A stretch of 64,000 bases of DNA, from positions 115,936 to 179,935 of the forward strand of contig NZ_BPKY01000004.1 of the NCBI RefSeq assembly GCF_019656055.1, written 5' to 3'. Below the pieces are notes generated by a model. It did not search any database. It had not been told where the DNA came from and saw nothing but the letters and a program-made list of their open reading frames with translations. The stretch is from Leuconostoc miyukkimchii. GTDB lineage: Bacteria > Bacillota > Bacilli > Lactobacillales > Lactobacillaceae. Positions 35,427 to 45,536 of this stretch are shown here, piece by piece (the first letter of the stretch is position 1; each line of letters opens with the position of its first letter). Made by a program: the position numbers and the translations under genes.

Positions 35427-36639
35427 ACATGATTTTCCAATATTAGATCAAACGGTCAACGGGCAAGAACTGCTTTATTTTGATAGTGCCGCTACATCAC
35501 AAAAACCGCAATATGTGATTGATTCATTAGTTGATTATTATCAAAATAATAACGCAAACGTACATCGTGGTATTTATGAATTATCAGAGCGTGCAACACG
35601 GCAATATGAACAAGCTCGAGATAAAGTTCAAAAGTTCATTCATGCTCAAAAACGTGAAGAAGTTTTGTTCACGCGTGGCACAACAGAATCACTGAACTGG
35701 TTGGCAAGTACTTATGGTGTAGAAAATGTCAAGCAAGGCGATGAAATTCTAATATCATATATGGAACACCATTCAAATATTGTGCCGTGGCAACAACTAG
35801 CACAACGTGTGGGGGCACATTTGAAATATATTGCACTCAACGATGATGGGACATTAAATATAGCTGATGTTAAACGAAAAATAACAGACAAAACCAAGAT
35901 TGTATCTATCACGCATGCTTCTAATGTATTGGGGGTCATTAATCCCATTAAAACCATCGCAAAAATAGCTCATGACTACGGCGCAATCATGATAGCTGAT
36001 GGCGCCCAATCTGCTCCACATATGAATATCGATGTACAAGATATGGACGTTGATTTCTTTGCTTTTTCGGGACATAAAATGCTTGGGCCAACAGGAATTG
36101 GCGTACTTTATGGAAAACATGATATTTTAGAAAAAATGCAACCTGCGCAATTTGGTGGGGAAATGATTGAATTAGTGGATTTGCAGGAAGCAACTTTCCA
36201 ACCGTCTCCTTGGCGTTTTGAGGCGGGCACACCAAATATTGCTGGGGCAATTGCTTTAGGTGCAGCCATTGATTATTTAACAAAAATTGGGATGACAGAG
36301 GTGGAAAAATATGAGCAGTCATTAGTTGCCGATGTTTTACCAAAGTTAAAAAAAATTTCAGGTATCACAATTTATGGTCCGCAAAACAGTGAACAACATT
36401 CTGGCGTTATTGCATTTAATCTAGCAGGTGTTCATGCACATGATTTGGCGACAGCTTTGGATCAAGAAGGTATTGAGGTGCGTGCAGGGCATCATTGTGC
36501 ACAACCGCTAATGAAATATTTAAATATTGCAGCGACAGTTCGTATTAGCTTATATATCTATAATACCCATGAAGAAATTGACCGTTTTATTGGTGTTCTT
36601 GAAGAGATTAAGGAGTACTTTAACCGTGAGTTTGCATAA
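35413..36639 (+). CDS. sufS: Cysteine desulfurase SufS
   Basis: This 408-residue PLP enzyme takes sulfur from cysteine for Fe-S clusters. It has the PLP lysine in FFAFSGHKMLGPTGIG (about residue 224), the catalytic cysteine in RAGHHCAQPLMKY (about 362), and MEHHSNIVPWQ (about 118-128). This is class II (SufS/CsdA) architecture of usual length. The start overlaps sufD and its end overlaps the sufU start, so sulfur donor and acceptor are translated together. Confidence 0.96.
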   Translation: MKTIKHDFPILDQTVNGQELLYFDSAATSQKPQYVIDSLVDYYQNNNANVHRGIYELSERATRQYEQARDKVQKFIHAQKREEVLFTRGTTESLNWLASTYGVENVKQGDEILISYMEHHSNIVPWQQLAQRVGAHLKYIALNDDGTLNIADVKRKITDKTKIVSITHASNVLGVINPIKTIAKIAHDYGAIMIADGAQSAPHMNIDVQDMDVDFFAFSGHKMLGPTGIGVLYGKHDILEKMQPAQFGGEMIELVDLQEATFQPSPWRFEAGTPNIAGAIALGAAIDYLTKIGMTEVEKYEQSLVADVLPKLKKISGITIYGPQNSEQHSGVIAFNLAGVHAHDLATALDQEGIEVRAGHHCAQPLMKYLNIAATVRISLYIYNTHEEIDRFIGVLEEIKEYFNREFA

Positions 36640-37060
36640 TTTAGATAATTTGTATCGTCAAACAATTATGGCCTACGCGCAACATCCGCATCACTATAAG
36701 CCTATGTTGGGAACAGAAGGCTACCATATTCAAAAATATAATCCAACTTGTGGCGATGTGATTGATTTAGCCTTTAATATGGTCGATGACAGAGTAACAG
36801 ATATTCATTTTTATGGCGATGGCTGTGCCATCTCAAAGGCTTCAGCATCAATGATGACGGATTTAGTCGTTGGAAAAAATAGAGATCAAATGATGCAGTT
36901 GGTTGATCAATTTTCAAAAATGGCACGTGGCGAAGCAAGCGATGTCAAATCTCTTGGAGAGGCGCAAGTTTTGGCAGGTGTTACGAAATTTCCGACGCGA
37001 ATAAAGTGTGCAACCCTAGCTTGGCATGCTTTAGATGAGTTGTTATCAGTAGAAAAATAA
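36626..37060 (+). CDS. sufU: Sulfur-transfer/zinc protein SufU
   Basis: The 144 residues start with GTG at 36626, preceded by AAGGAG (36610-36614 region) and overlapping the last 14 bases of sufS. Three conserved cysteines are present in [22 protein letters not shown] and [12 protein letters not shown], together with the Asp that completes the zinc site. In Firmicutes SufU accepts persulfide from SufS. A longer in-frame reading back to 36527 lies inside sufS and has no start signal. Confidence 0.94.
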   Translation: MSLHNLDNLYRQTIMAYAQHPHHYKPMLGTEGYHIQKYNPTCGDVIDLAFNMVDDRVTDIHFYGDGCAISKASASMMTDLVVGKNRDQMMQLVDQFSKMARGEASDVKSLGEAQVLAGVTKFPTRIKCATLAWHALDELLSVEK

Positions 37061-37079
37061 AAGGGGGGTTAGACTAATC

Positions 37080-38510
37080 ATGGAAATAGACAGACAAGAG
37101 GCAATTAATCAAACAAGGGCTGCTATTGCAACTGATAAAGCTGTTGAATTAGGATTTCAAGATAACTATCAGGCAGTTTTTTCAACGGGAAAAGGGTTGA
37201 ATGAAGATATTATTCGGCAAATATCAGCCAAGAAAAATGAACCACAATGGATGTTGGACTATCGCTTGCAAGCCTATAAAACTTATTTACAACTCCCAAT
37301 GCAGACATGGGGACCAGATTTAAGTGACATCCACTTTGAAGATATTTATTACTATAACAAGCCAACAAACGATAAATATCGTGATTGGGATGATGTCCCT
37401 GCAGAGTTGAAGGAAACATTTGAACGTTTAGGCGTGCCAGAAGCTGAACGAAAGTGGCTAGCTGGTTCTTCTGCACAGTATGAATCTGAAGTGGTTTATC
37501 ATCGTATGAAAGAAGAATTTGCTAAAACAGGTATAATTTTTACTGATACTGATACTGCAGTTCAAGAATATCCGGAACTCATTCAAGCATACTTTGGGTC
37601 GTTGGTTAAACCAACCAACAATAAGTTAGCTGCATTGAATTCAGCGGTTTGGTCTGGTGGCACATTTATTTATGTGCCAAAAGGTGTTCACGTGACAACG
37701 CCAATCCAATCATACTTCCGAATTAATACAGAGAACGAGGGTCAGTTTGAACGTACGCTTATTATTGTTGACGAGGGGGCACACGTTGATTATGTTGAGG
37801 GTTGTTCAGCCCCAATGTATTCAGGGGATGCGCTACATGCAGCTGTGGTAGAAGTGATTGTTAAAAAAGATGGCTATTGTCGTTACACGACGATTCAAAA
37901 CTGGTCTAACAATGTGTACTCATTGGAAACCAAACGTGCGGCTGCTCATGAAAATGCCACAATGGAATGGGTTGATGGTAATTTTGGTTCGAAAACAACA
38001 ATGAAATATCCATCGGTTTATTTGGAAGGTGAGGGTGCCAAGGGCACAATGTTATCCATTGCTGTTGCTGGAGAAGGGGTTAATTTAGATTCTGGCGCGC
38101 AAATGATTCATCATGCTAAAAATACGTCGTCATCTATCATTTCAAAATCTATTGCACATGATGGTGGTTCGACAGATTATCGTGGCACAGTCAAATTTGG
38201 GCGCGAATCCGATGGTTCATTTGCTCATGTGGAATGTGACACGATCCTAGTTGATGATAAATCTTCAGCGGATACGATTCCTTACAATACAATTTTGAAT
38301 GGCAATGTGTCAATGGAACACGAAGCCAAGGTTTCACGTGTATCAGAAGAACAATTATATTATTTGATGACACGTGGCATTTCTGCTGAAAAAGCCACAG
38401 AAATGATTATCATGGGATTTATCGAACCTTTCACAAAGGAATTGCCAATGGAATACGCGGTAGAATTGAATCGCTTAATGAAATTTGAAATGATTGGATC
38501 GGTAGGATAA
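37080..38510 (+). CDS. sufB: Fe-S cluster assembly protein SufB
   Basis: This 476-residue main scaffold protein, on which clusters form, has family stretches [11 protein letters not shown] (about 59-69), [29 protein letters not shown] with its conserved cysteine, and the C-terminal [20 protein letters not shown]. The length is normal. It follows sufU by 19 bases with a GGGGGG-rich ribosome site. The gene order C-D-S-U-B is the standard Firmicutes suf operon. Confidence 0.97.
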   Translation: MEIDRQEAINQTRAAIATDKAVELGFQDNYQAVFSTGKGLNEDIIRQISAKKNEPQWMLDYRLQAYKTYLQLPMQTWGPDLSDIHFEDIYYYNKPTNDKYRDWDDVPAELKETFERLGVPEAERKWLAGSSAQYESEVVYHRMKEEFAKTGIIFTDTDTAVQEYPELIQAYFGSLVKPTNNKLAALNSAVWSGGTFIYVPKGVHVTTPIQSYFRINTENEGQFERTLIIVDEGAHVDYVEGCSAPMYSGDALHAAVVEVIVKKDGYCRYTTIQNWSNNVYSLETKRAAAHENATMEWVDGNFGSKTTMKYPSVYLEGEGAKGTMLSIAVAGEGVNLDSGAQMIHHAKNTSSSIISKSIAHDGGSTDYRGTVKFGRESDGSFAHVECDTILVDDKSSADTIPYNTILNGNVSMEHEAKVSRVSEEQLYYLMTRGISAEKATEMIIMGFIEPFTKELPMEYAVELNRLMKFEMIGSVG

Positions 38511-38819
38511 ATGACGACTGAAAAAATTCAAGCAAGCATTATGGATGTTTTGACAACAGTTGTCGACCCTGAATTACGAGTGGATATCGTTAATTTAGGA
38601 TTAATTAATAGTGTGGATATCAATGCCGCAGGGGATGTCACAATTAATATGACATTGACTACTATGGGATGTCCGTTACTTAGTGTGTTGGAAGAAATGA
38701 TTGATGAAGCGTTAAAAATTTTGCCAGAAGTGAAAACAATCAAAATTGAATTGACATGGGAACCGGCATGGGGCATTGATAGAATGTCACGATACGCAAA
38801 AATGGCTTTGGGATTATAA
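38511..38819 (+). CDS. MIP18/PaaD-family Fe-S assembly protein (SufT-like)
   Basis: A 102-residue DUF59 domain protein has DPELRVDIVNLGLI (about 18-31), TTMGCPLLSVLEEMID with the conserved cysteine (about 52), and LTWEPAWGIDRMS at the end. It starts directly after the sufB stop, so it is the last gene of the suf operon. Relatives (SufT, MIP18, PaaD) help load Fe-S clusters into particular client enzymes. LeuC from the next operon is a plausible client, but this is inference. Confidence 0.88.
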   Translation: MTTEKIQASIMDVLTTVVDPELRVDIVNLGLINSVDINAAGDVTINMTLTTMGCPLLSVLEEMIDEALKILPEVKTIKIELTWEPAWGIDRMSRYAKMALGL

Positions 38820-38862
38820 AACAGTCTAATTATATAAAATTAGAATAAAAAACATATTGTAA

Positions 38863-38891
38863 TTGACGGAAAATTATAAAATAGTTATGAT
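38863..38891 (+). promoter_or_regulatory. leu operon promoter
   Basis: TTGACG (38863-38868) and TATGAT (38886-38891) are 17 bases apart, about 30 bases before the leader peptide start. Confidence 0.7.
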
Positions 38892-38922
38892 TAAATCATT
38901 AAATTAAAAGGAAGTGTTTCAC

Positions 38923-39006
38923 ATGAGAAATCAGGATACTATAAAAATGAATATGAAAAATGTAGCCCTTCTCCTCAACTTGCTCAGACATCCCCTAGCA
39001 AGTTGA
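38923..39006 (+). CDS. Leucine leader peptide (attenuator)
   Basis: A 27-codon frame has an AAGGAAG site. Its middle reads VALLLNLLRHPLAS, with six leucines coded CTT, CTC, CTC, TTG, CTC, CTA. The CTC codons are rare in this AT-rich genome, so ribosomes would stall when leucyl-tRNA is short. The leucine codons lie in a perfect 11-bp hairpin (38974-38984 with 38997-39007), and a terminator-like stem (39073-39105) stands just before leuA. This is textbook transcription attenuation of a leu operon. Confidence 0.9.
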   Translation: MRNQDTIKMNMKNVALLLNLLRHPLAS

Positions 39007-39072
39007 GCTTTTGAGCTGGTTGTTAGGTACTTATCTAATGGCTAGTGAATAAAGGATGTGAGTGCACGATTG

Positions 39073-39108
39073 ATCCCGGACTAGTCCATTTGACTAGTTC
39101 GGGATTTT
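39073..39108 (+). terminator. leu attenuator terminator
   Basis: A 14-bp stem (39073-39086 and 39092-39105, one G-T pair) is followed by TTTTAATTT, 18 bases before leuA. The T run is short, so termination may be partial. Confidence 0.75.
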
Positions 39109-39125
39109 AATTTGGGGAGAAAATT

Positions 39126-40301
39126 ATGACAGGAAAAATAACTTTTTATGATACAACAATGCGTGATGGTGAACAAACAATAGGTGTTAATTTTTCAATT
39201 GAAGAAAAGATTGAAATAGCAAAAAGATTAGATGATTACGGTGTTTCAGCAATTGAAGCAGGTTTTCCGGCGGCTTCTGAAAAAGATTTTGAAGAAGTGA
39301 AAAAAATAGCGTTGGTCGTGAATAAGGCAAAAGTTGTTGGTTTGGCGCGTATGGTAAGAAGTGATATCACTGCTGTTATTGAAGCAACAAAGAACGCAAA
39401 AAAGCCAATGATTCATGTGTTTATTGCCACGTCACCAATTCATCGGGAATTTAAATTACACATGACTAAAGAAGAAATTTTGGACAAAATCAAAGCAGAT
39501 ATTACTTTTACTAAGCAGCATATTCAAGATATTGTGTTCTCACCTGAGGATGCAACCAGAACCGAACCTGATTTTCTAGTAGCCAGTGTGCAAACAGCTA
39601 TTGATGCGGGAGCGACAATGATTAACATACCAGATACGGTCGGTTATGATACGCCAGAAGAATATGGTGAAGTTTTTGAAAATTTGCAACAAAATATTAT
39701 TGGTTTTAATCAGGTTGGTTGGTCAACACATACACATAACGATTTAGGCATGGCAACAGCAAATGCTTTAGCGGGAATTGTACATGGTGCAACAGAAATT
39801 CAGGGCACAATTAATGGTATTGGTGAACGTGCCGGAAACGTTGATATGATTGAAGCTGCAGCAGCTATTCTTGTTCGTCATGAAAAATTTAACGTAGAAA
39901 CAGATATTGTTTTGTCCCAATCAAAAGTAATTTCTGATATTGTTGCACATGCAACACGTATGCCAGTTGCTGGTAATAAGCCAATTATGGGACGAAACGC
40001 ATTTGCTCATGAATCCGGCATTCATCAAGATGGCTACCTAAAAAATCCAGAAACGTATGAAATATTGAAACCAGAAATGGTGGGTGTAACGGCATCATTA
40101 CCTTTAGGCAAACTATCTGGGTCACATGCTGTCATGTCAAAGTTACATCACTTAGGTTATGAAGTGACGCGTGATGATATGAAAGCAATTTTCCCGATTT
40201 TTAAGTCAGTCGCTGCAGAATCTGATTTGATTACAGATAATCAATTAAAGATTATTATGCAAGGTGTTGAAGAAAAGGAAATGGTGAGTCATCAATCATG
40301 A
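39126..40301 (+). CDS. leuA: 2-isopropylmalate synthase, short form without the regulatory domain
   Basis: It condenses 2-ketoisovalerate and acetyl-CoA, the first step to leucine. The catalytic barrel is complete: DTTMRDGEQ (about 9-17), STHTHNDLGMATANAL with the metal-binding histidines (about 200-215), and GRNAFAHESGIHQDG. The protein stops at 391 residues, whereas typical LeuA is about 510 with a C-terminal leucine-binding allosteric domain. The end is not a frameshift: the stop overlaps the leuB start (ATGA). Feedback by leucine should therefore be weak or absent, leaving the attenuator as the main control. A related function such as citramalate or homocitrate synthase is less likely given the operon. 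Confidence 0.93.
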   Translation: MTGKITFYDTTMRDGEQTIGVNFSIEEKIEIAKRLDDYGVSAIEAGFPAASEKDFEEVKKIALVVNKAKVVGLARMVRSDITAVIEATKNAKKPMIHVFIATSPIHREFKLHMTKEEILDKIKADITFTKQHIQDIVFSPEDATRTEPDFLVASVQTAIDAGATMINIPDTVGYDTPEEYGEVFENLQQNIIGFNQVGWSTHTHNDLGMATANALAGIVHGATEIQGTINGIGERAGNVDMIEAAAAILVRHEKFNVETDIVLSQSKVISDIVAHATRMPVAGNKPIMGRNAFAHESGIHQDGYLKNPETYEILKPEMVGVTASLPLGKLSGSHAVMSKLHHLGYEVTRDDMKAIFPIFKSVAAESDLITDNQLKIIMQGVEEKEMVSHQS

Positions 40302-41356
40302 CATCAGTAAAAAAAATAGTAGTTTTAAAAGGCGATTATATCGGTCCTGAAATTATGACAGCGGGTTTAACAATATTAGATACTGTGACAAGAGGTACAA
40401 CATTTGCTTATGAACTTATAGATGTACCGTTTGGTGGTGATGGTATTGATCGAGCTGGTGATCCCTTACCACAATCAACTATTGATATTGCAAAACAAGC
40501 TGATGCAGTGCTACTTAGTGCAATCGGTGGACCAAAATGGGATAATGCGTTGCGACGCCCAGAACAAGGATTGCTAGAAATTAGATCAAAGCTTAATCTA
40601 TTTGCTAACATACGGCCAACCAAAATAATGTCAGCACAAATTGACCGCTCACCATTAAAGCCAGAATATGTTAAAAATACGGATTTTGTTATCGTTCGTG
40701 AGCTAACATCAGGTGCTTACTTTGGAAAGCCACGCAAACTTGAAGCAAATCAAGCAATTGATACGATGTATTACAGCGAAAAAGAAGTAGTCCGCATTAT
40801 GCATCAGGGTTTCAAAATGGCTCAAAGGCGGAATAAGCATGTCACAATTGTTGATAAGTCTAATGTGTTGGCTACTTCAAAATTTTGGCGAAAGATTGCT
40901 ACTCAAATTGGCAAAATTTATCCAGATGTTTTGATCGATTATTACTACATTGATGCAATGACAATGGCCATTTTGTCAAAACCTGCAACATTTGATGTTG
41001 TGATTACACCTAATTTGTTTGGGGACATTTTAAGTGATGAAGCAGCACAGATTACAGGATCGATTGGGCAAATACCTTCTATGTCAGTTGGTGAAAGTGG
41101 TCCTAATCTGTATGAACCAATTCACGGATCAGCACCTGATATAGCTGGTCAAGGTATAGCTAATCCCATTTCTATGGTGAATACGGTAGCTATGATGTTA
41201 ACGGAAAGCTTTGATGAAAAAAAGATTGCAGACAAAATTACAGCAGCAGTAAATTACATTATTGAAAATCATTATGTAACACCAGACATGGGTGGCACGA
41301 TGACGACCGATGAAGTCACACAAAAAATGGTTGATTATATCAAAAATCATGAGTAG
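40298..41356 (+). CDS. leuB: 3-isopropylmalate dehydrogenase
   Basis: This 352-residue NAD-dependent beta-decarboxylating dehydrogenase carries out the third step of leucine synthesis. It has [11 protein letters not shown] at the N-terminus, [21 protein letters not shown] (about 88-108), [13 protein letters not shown] with the substrate-binding residues, DAMTMAI and [14 protein letters not shown]. It overlaps leuA by 4 bases (ATGA) and precedes leuC by 11 bases. Length and motifs are ordinary. Confidence 0.96.
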   Translation: MTSVKKIVVLKGDYIGPEIMTAGLTILDTVTRGTTFAYELIDVPFGGDGIDRAGDPLPQSTIDIAKQADAVLLSAIGGPKWDNALRRPEQGLLEIRSKLNLFANIRPTKIMSAQIDRSPLKPEYVKNTDFVIVRELTSGAYFGKPRKLEANQAIDTMYYSEKEVVRIMHQGFKMAQRRNKHVTIVDKSNVLATSKFWRKIATQIGKIYPDVLIDYYYIDAMTMAILSKPATFDVVITPNLFGDILSDEAAQITGSIGQIPSMSVGESGPNLYEPIHGSAPDIAGQGIANPISMVNTVAMMLTESFDEKKIADKITAAVNYIIENHYVTPDMGGTMTTDEVTQKMVDYIKNHE

Positions 41357-41367
41357 GTGGATATGAA

Positions 41368-42744
41368 ATGAGCAAAACACTATTTGATAAAATTTGGGAA
41401 AAACACGTTATTACTGGGGAAACAGGTGAAGCGCAGCTGATTTATGTTGATTTGCATTTGGTACATGAGGTGACATCACCTCAACCTTTTGATGGGTTAA
41501 GGAGTACGAATCGTCGTGTTAGACGACCAGATTTAACTTTTGCAACTATGGATCATAATGTACCAACAAAAGATATTTTCGATGTGCAAGATCAGATGTC
41601 GCGATTGCAGATGGATACGTTAGTTAAAAACACAAGGGAGTTTGGCGTACCATTGGCATCAATTGGTGATGACAAACAAGGAATTGTTCATGTTGTAGGT
41701 CCAGAAAGGGGACTAACGCAGCCAGCTAAGATAATTGTGTGTGGTGATTCACATACGGCAACGCATGGTGCATTTGGTGCAATTGCCTTTGGTATTGGCA
41801 CTTCTGAAGTGGAACATGTGTTAGCAACCCAAACGATTTGGCAAGTTAAACCAAAAACTATGGGAATTAAGATAACTGGACAGTTACCCAAAAATACATA
41901 CGCTAAGGACATTATTATGGGTATTATTGCTAAATATGGCGTGTCATTTGGGGTCGGTTATGCGATTGAATTTTACGGTGAAACTGTTAAAAATTTGTCA
42001 ATGGAAGCTCGTATGACAATGTGTAACATGTCAATTGAAGCGGGTTCAAGGACTGGTATGGTACAACCAGATCAAACAACTTTTGATTACATTATGGGAC
42101 GTGAACAAGCACCAATTGACTTTGAGTCCGCTAAAAATTATTGGTCACAATTTTATACAGATGATACAAATGATTTTGATGAAACGTTGACCTTTGATGT
42201 ATCAAATCTGAAGCCGATGGTGACATGGGGAACCAACCCAGGCATGGCTACACCTGTTGATCAGTCTTTGCCAGCAATTAAAAATGATAGTGATGCAAAC
42301 GCTTATGAATATATTGGATTGCATCCCCATATGAAGCCTGTTGACATTAATTTGGATTATATTTTCATTGGTTCTTGCACGAACAGTCGTTACGAGGATC
42401 TTGAAATTGCTGCGAATATGATGAGGGGTCATCATTTAGCGCCTAATGTCACGGCTTGGGTTGTGCCTGGTAGTCGAGCTATTCGAAATCGAGCAATCAA
42501 ATCAGGTATTGCTAAAATATTTGAAGATGCCGGTTGCGAATGGCGTGAACCAGGCTGCTCAGCATGTTTGGCGATGAATCCAGATAAAATTCCGGCAGGA
42601 AAAACTGTTGCTTCAACATCAAATAGAAATTTCATTGGACGCCAAGGTGCAGGATCGAGAACGCATTTGGCTTCTCCAGCTATGGTTGCTGCAGCAGGGA
42701 TTGCTGGTCACTTCGTTGATATTACGACAGATGAATTTGTATAG
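41368..42744 (+). CDS. leuC: 3-isopropylmalate dehydratase large subunit
   Basis: This 458-residue aconitase-family enzyme isomerises 2- to 3-isopropylmalate with LeuD. The [4Fe-4S] ligand cysteines are in [12 protein letters not shown] (about 335) and [11 protein letters not shown] (about 394 and 397). [22 protein letters not shown] is near 125-146. It needs an Fe-S cluster, which the suf operon immediately upstream would provide. It lies between leuB (11-base gap) and leuD (9-base gap). Confidence 0.96.
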   Translation: MSKTLFDKIWEKHVITGETGEAQLIYVDLHLVHEVTSPQPFDGLRSTNRRVRRPDLTFATMDHNVPTKDIFDVQDQMSRLQMDTLVKNTREFGVPLASIGDDKQGIVHVVGPERGLTQPAKIIVCGDSHTATHGAFGAIAFGIGTSEVEHVLATQTIWQVKPKTMGIKITGQLPKNTYAKDIIMGIIAKYGVSFGVGYAIEFYGETVKNLSMEARMTMCNMSIEAGSRTGMVQPDQTTFDYIMGREQAPIDFESAKNYWSQFYTDDTNDFDETLTFDVSNLKPMVTWGTNPGMATPVDQSLPAIKNDSDANAYEYIGLHPHMKPVDINLDYIFIGSCTNSRYEDLEIAANMMRGHHLAPNVTAWVVPGSRAIRNRAIKSGIAKIFEDAGCEWREPGCSACLAMNPDKIPAGKTVASTSNRNFIGRQGAGSRTHLASPAMVAAAGIAGHFVDITTDEFV

Positions 42745-42753
42745 GGGAATAGT

Positions 42754-43338
42754 ATGGAAGCTTTTGTAAGAGAAACAGGTAGAGCGGTTGTTATTTCAAA
42801 TGACAACATTAATACTGATATTATATTGCCTAAACAATTTTTAAAAAATATTTTAAAAACTGGATTTGGTAAAGATTTATTTTTTGATTGGCGATACAAT
42901 GCCGACGGTTCGTTGAATGAGGCATTTGAATTGAACAAACCAGAACATCAGGGCGCGTCAATTTTAATTACTGGGAATGATTTTGGATCAGGATCATCAC
43001 GAGAACACGCGGTATGGGCGTTAACGGATTATGGATTTAGAGCAGTGATTGGCGGCGGATTTTCAGACATTTTTTACATGAATTCAACCAAAAATGGTTT
43101 GTTACCAATTGTGTTGCCCGAAGAAAATCGAAAAATATTGCGGGGTATTCAAGCAGATGAAAATATTCAAATTGATTTACCCGAACAAACTGTGACTTAT
43201 AAAGACTATACTTTCCACTTTGATATCAATTCACAATGGAAAGAAAAGTTTATCAATGGTGAAGATGATATTGATAACACGATGAAATATGAAAAATTGA
43301 TCGCTGCATTCGAAAAGCAACGACCAAATTTTGGTTAG
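42754..43338 (+). CDS. leuD: 3-isopropylmalate dehydratase small subunit
   Basis: This 194-residue swivelling domain partner of LeuC has [15 protein letters not shown] (about 20-34), [17 protein letters not shown] (about 70-86) with the substrate-binding SREHA, and [10 protein letters not shown]. The length is usual for LeuD. It follows leuC by 9 bases and is followed 10 bases later by an MFS transporter with its own ribosome site, so the operon runs on. Confidence 0.96.
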   Translation: MEAFVRETGRAVVISNDNINTDIILPKQFLKNILKTGFGKDLFFDWRYNADGSLNEAFELNKPEHQGASILITGNDFGSGSSREHAVWALTDYGFRAVIGGGFSDIFYMNSTKNGLLPIVLPEENRKILRGIQADENIQIDLPEQTVTYKDYTFHFDINSQWKEKFINGEDDIDNTMKYEKLIAAFEKQRPNFG

Positions 43339-43348
43339 GGGGCAGTAC

Positions 43349-44635
43349 ATGGAACAGGCAATTAATTTGCAACAACGGATGGACACGACCAAAGAAACAG
43401 TGACATTTTACCGTGTCTTTGTGATGATTGCAGCTGGCATGATTTTAGATGGGGCGGATGTTTATCTTGCTAGTGCAGTAAATAGTGCAATAGTTAGCAC
43501 ACATTTTGCCACACTTGCACAAGGTTCTGTGTTTCTTTCCTCTGGATTTTTAGGCCTCTTCTTTGGTTCCATTTTTGCTGGATTTATCGGTGACTTTCTG
43601 GGCAGGAAAAAAGCATATTCGACTAATTTGTTGATATTTGGTGTATTAACCCTATGTGCGGCATTTGCAACCAATATTTGGATGTTAATCGGACTACGTT
43701 TTTTCGCCGCAATTGGGTTAGGCGCAGAAATTGTGACAGGTTACGCCTTAATTAATGAATTTGCCCCAATTAAAAATCGTGGTCGGTGGAGTGGCGTAAC
43801 TTCTGTGATTGCTAACTTAGCTGCACCATTGACCTTACTTTTGGCAGCAAGCGTTATTCCGCATTATACATGGCGTGCAATGTTTGTTATTGTTGGAGTG
43901 TTAGCATTGATTTTATGGGTGGTTCGCCGTCATTTTCCCGAATCACCGCGATGGTTAATTGCACGTGGTGAATATGATAAAGCTGAAAAAATAATTGAGA
44001 AATTGGAAGTGAATGGTTCTTACAGCACAGATGATTCTAGTGTAAAACGACAACCAGTGAAGATTAGGATTGGCATTGGGCTGTTGGTTGCAACGGTTGC
44101 TGTCAGTGCAGTTAATTTAACACAGTATACATTTACATCGTGGATGCCAACATTATTGATCAAACAAGGAATCGAAGTGGTTCATTCACTCACATTCTCC
44201 GCAGTTATGATGGCTGGGGCTCCAATAGGCGCACTGATAGGCGCATTATTGGTTGACGTGATAGGCCGTAAAAATGTCATTGTTTCTGCCTTTGTGATGA
44301 CTGCGGTATTTGGGATGATTTATTCGCAGCAACATACAACAGTTGGAATTTTAACTGTAGGATTTCTGGTCGTAACTATGATGTATATTTTGATGGCTTC
44401 GGTTGTCGGGGTGTATATGTCAGAGTTGTTCCCTACTTACTTTAGATTCCGTGGAACAGGCTATGCTAATGGCGTTGCTAAAATATTGACGGTTTTAACA
44501 CCATATTTTGCAGCGTGGGCAATTACACAATTTAGTGCGAACTTGATCTTCTATTTTATCGCAGCAGTAGCGCTAATTGCAGCTATTGTGGTCGCAGTTT
44601 ATGGGCCAGAAACAAAACAAAAAGCAATATATTAA
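43349..44635 (+). CDS. MFS transporter of the sugar/organic-acid family in the leu operon
   Basis: This 428-residue transporter has twelve hydrophobic segments, the family motif GDFLGRKKAYSTN (about 74-86), FPESPRWLIARGEYDKA (about 192-208) after segment six, and DVIGRKN in the second half. These mark the sugar-porter/aromatic-acid branch of MFS. The ATG at 43349 follows GGGGGC; an in-frame TTG at 43331 overlaps leuD. Its place after leuD suggests transport of a leucine-pathway compound such as a branched 2-keto acid, but no residue proves it. Confidence 0.85.
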   Translation: MEQAINLQQRMDTTKETVTFYRVFVMIAAGMILDGADVYLASAVNSAIVSTHFATLAQGSVFLSSGFLGLFFGSIFAGFIGDFLGRKKAYSTNLLIFGVLTLCAAFATNIWMLIGLRFFAAIGLGAEIVTGYALINEFAPIKNRGRWSGVTSVIANLAAPLTLLLAASVIPHYTWRAMFVIVGVLALILWVVRRHFPESPRWLIARGEYDKAEKIIEKLEVNGSYSTDDSSVKRQPVKIRIGIGLLVATVAVSAVNLTQYTFTSWMPTLLIKQGIEVVHSLTFSAVMMAGAPIGALIGALLVDVIGRKNVIVSAFVMTAVFGMIYSQQHTTVGILTVGFLVVTMMYILMASVVGVYMSELFPTYFRFRGTGYANGVAKILTVLTPYFAAWAITQFSANLIFYFIAAVALIAAIVVAVYGPETKQKAIY

Positions 44636-44651
44636 AAGGATGGTATTTATC

Positions 44652-45440
44652 ATGACAGAAACAACAACGGCAAAGATTCATTGGAATGGTGGCGTTCAAA
44701 ATGAAGCCATTAACATCTTGAAAGAAGATGGTGGTATGATTGTTAGTCCAACAAAAGTGGGTTACATTATCATGACTTCAGATGATCAAGGGTTAGAACG
44801 AAAGTTTGCTGCTAAGAATCGTAAGCGCAATAAGCCGGGTGTCGTACTATGTGGGTCAGTAGAACAAGTGAAAGAATTAGCACAAATGACACCTGAAATT
44901 GAACAAATGTATCAACAACATTGGGATGAGGACATTTTGTTGGGTTGTATCTTGCCATGGAAAGAAGAGGCTAAAGGTAAGATACCAAATGACGGGACAA
45001 AAGATTTGATGATGGATTCACGTGAAACCAGTTGTTTTGTTATCAAGTTTGGTACACCAAGTGAAAATATTGCCAAAGAAACATGGGAAAAGTATGGCAA
45101 GTTCTCATTTGCGAGTTCAGCTAATCCTTCTGGTAAGGGGAACCGTGGCTTGGTAGCTGGTATTGGTAACCAAATTGAAAATGCTGCTGACTTAATTATT
45201 GAAGCCGATGATTACGTAGCCTCAATTCAGCCCGATAAAACGCTAGACACACGTTATGAACAAGGGGTGATGGTATCTATGGTTGATGAGGCAGGTAAGC
45301 TCATTCCAGAACAAAATGGTGCTGTCGGTATACAACCAGCGCCAATCGTTATTCGTAAAGGATTAGATGTCGACAAAATCATGAAAATTATGAGTGATAT
45401 TTTCTCGTCATGGGATTATCGACATGGCTTTTATTATTAA
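44652..45440 (+). CDS. YrdC/Sua5-like protein
   Basis: The 262 residues have a YrdC fold: N-terminal SPTKVGYIIMT (about 33-43, variant of the usual PTDTVYG), a central KRNKPGVVLCGSVEQ, and FASSANPSGKGNRGL (about 153-167), close to the SANxSG nucleotide-binding motif. Canonical family members make threonylcarbamoyl-AMP for tRNA modification. The altered first motif and lack of a Sua5 C-terminal domain suggest a paralogue of unclear role. It starts 16 bases after the MFS gene, with AGGA 11 bases before the ATG, and so is likely in the leu transcript. Confidence 0.8.
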   Translation: MTETTTAKIHWNGGVQNEAINILKEDGGMIVSPTKVGYIIMTSDDQGLERKFAAKNRKRNKPGVVLCGSVEQVKELAQMTPEIEQMYQQHWDEDILLGCILPWKEEAKGKIPNDGTKDLMMDSRETSCFVIKFGTPSENIAKETWEKYGKFSFASSANPSGKGNRGLVAGIGNQIENAADLIIEADDYVASIQPDKTLDTRYEQGVMVSMVDEAGKLIPEQNGAVGIQPAPIVIRKGLDVDKIMKIMSDIFSSWDYRHGFYY

Positions 45441-45536
45441 AACCAGATAATACAAGTAGTGACATATTAAAAAAATCAGTTATCTGGAAAAGAGGAAAAA
45501 TCAAGCATTTTCTACGCGGAATACTTCTCAATTAAT

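Noticed and set aside
37601..37619. A XylR-operator-like dyad (GTTGGTT and AACCAAC) inside sufB
   Set aside because: The half-sites are 1 or 5 bases apart instead of 9, and the bases encode a conserved SufB segment (VKPTNN), so coding constraint explains them.
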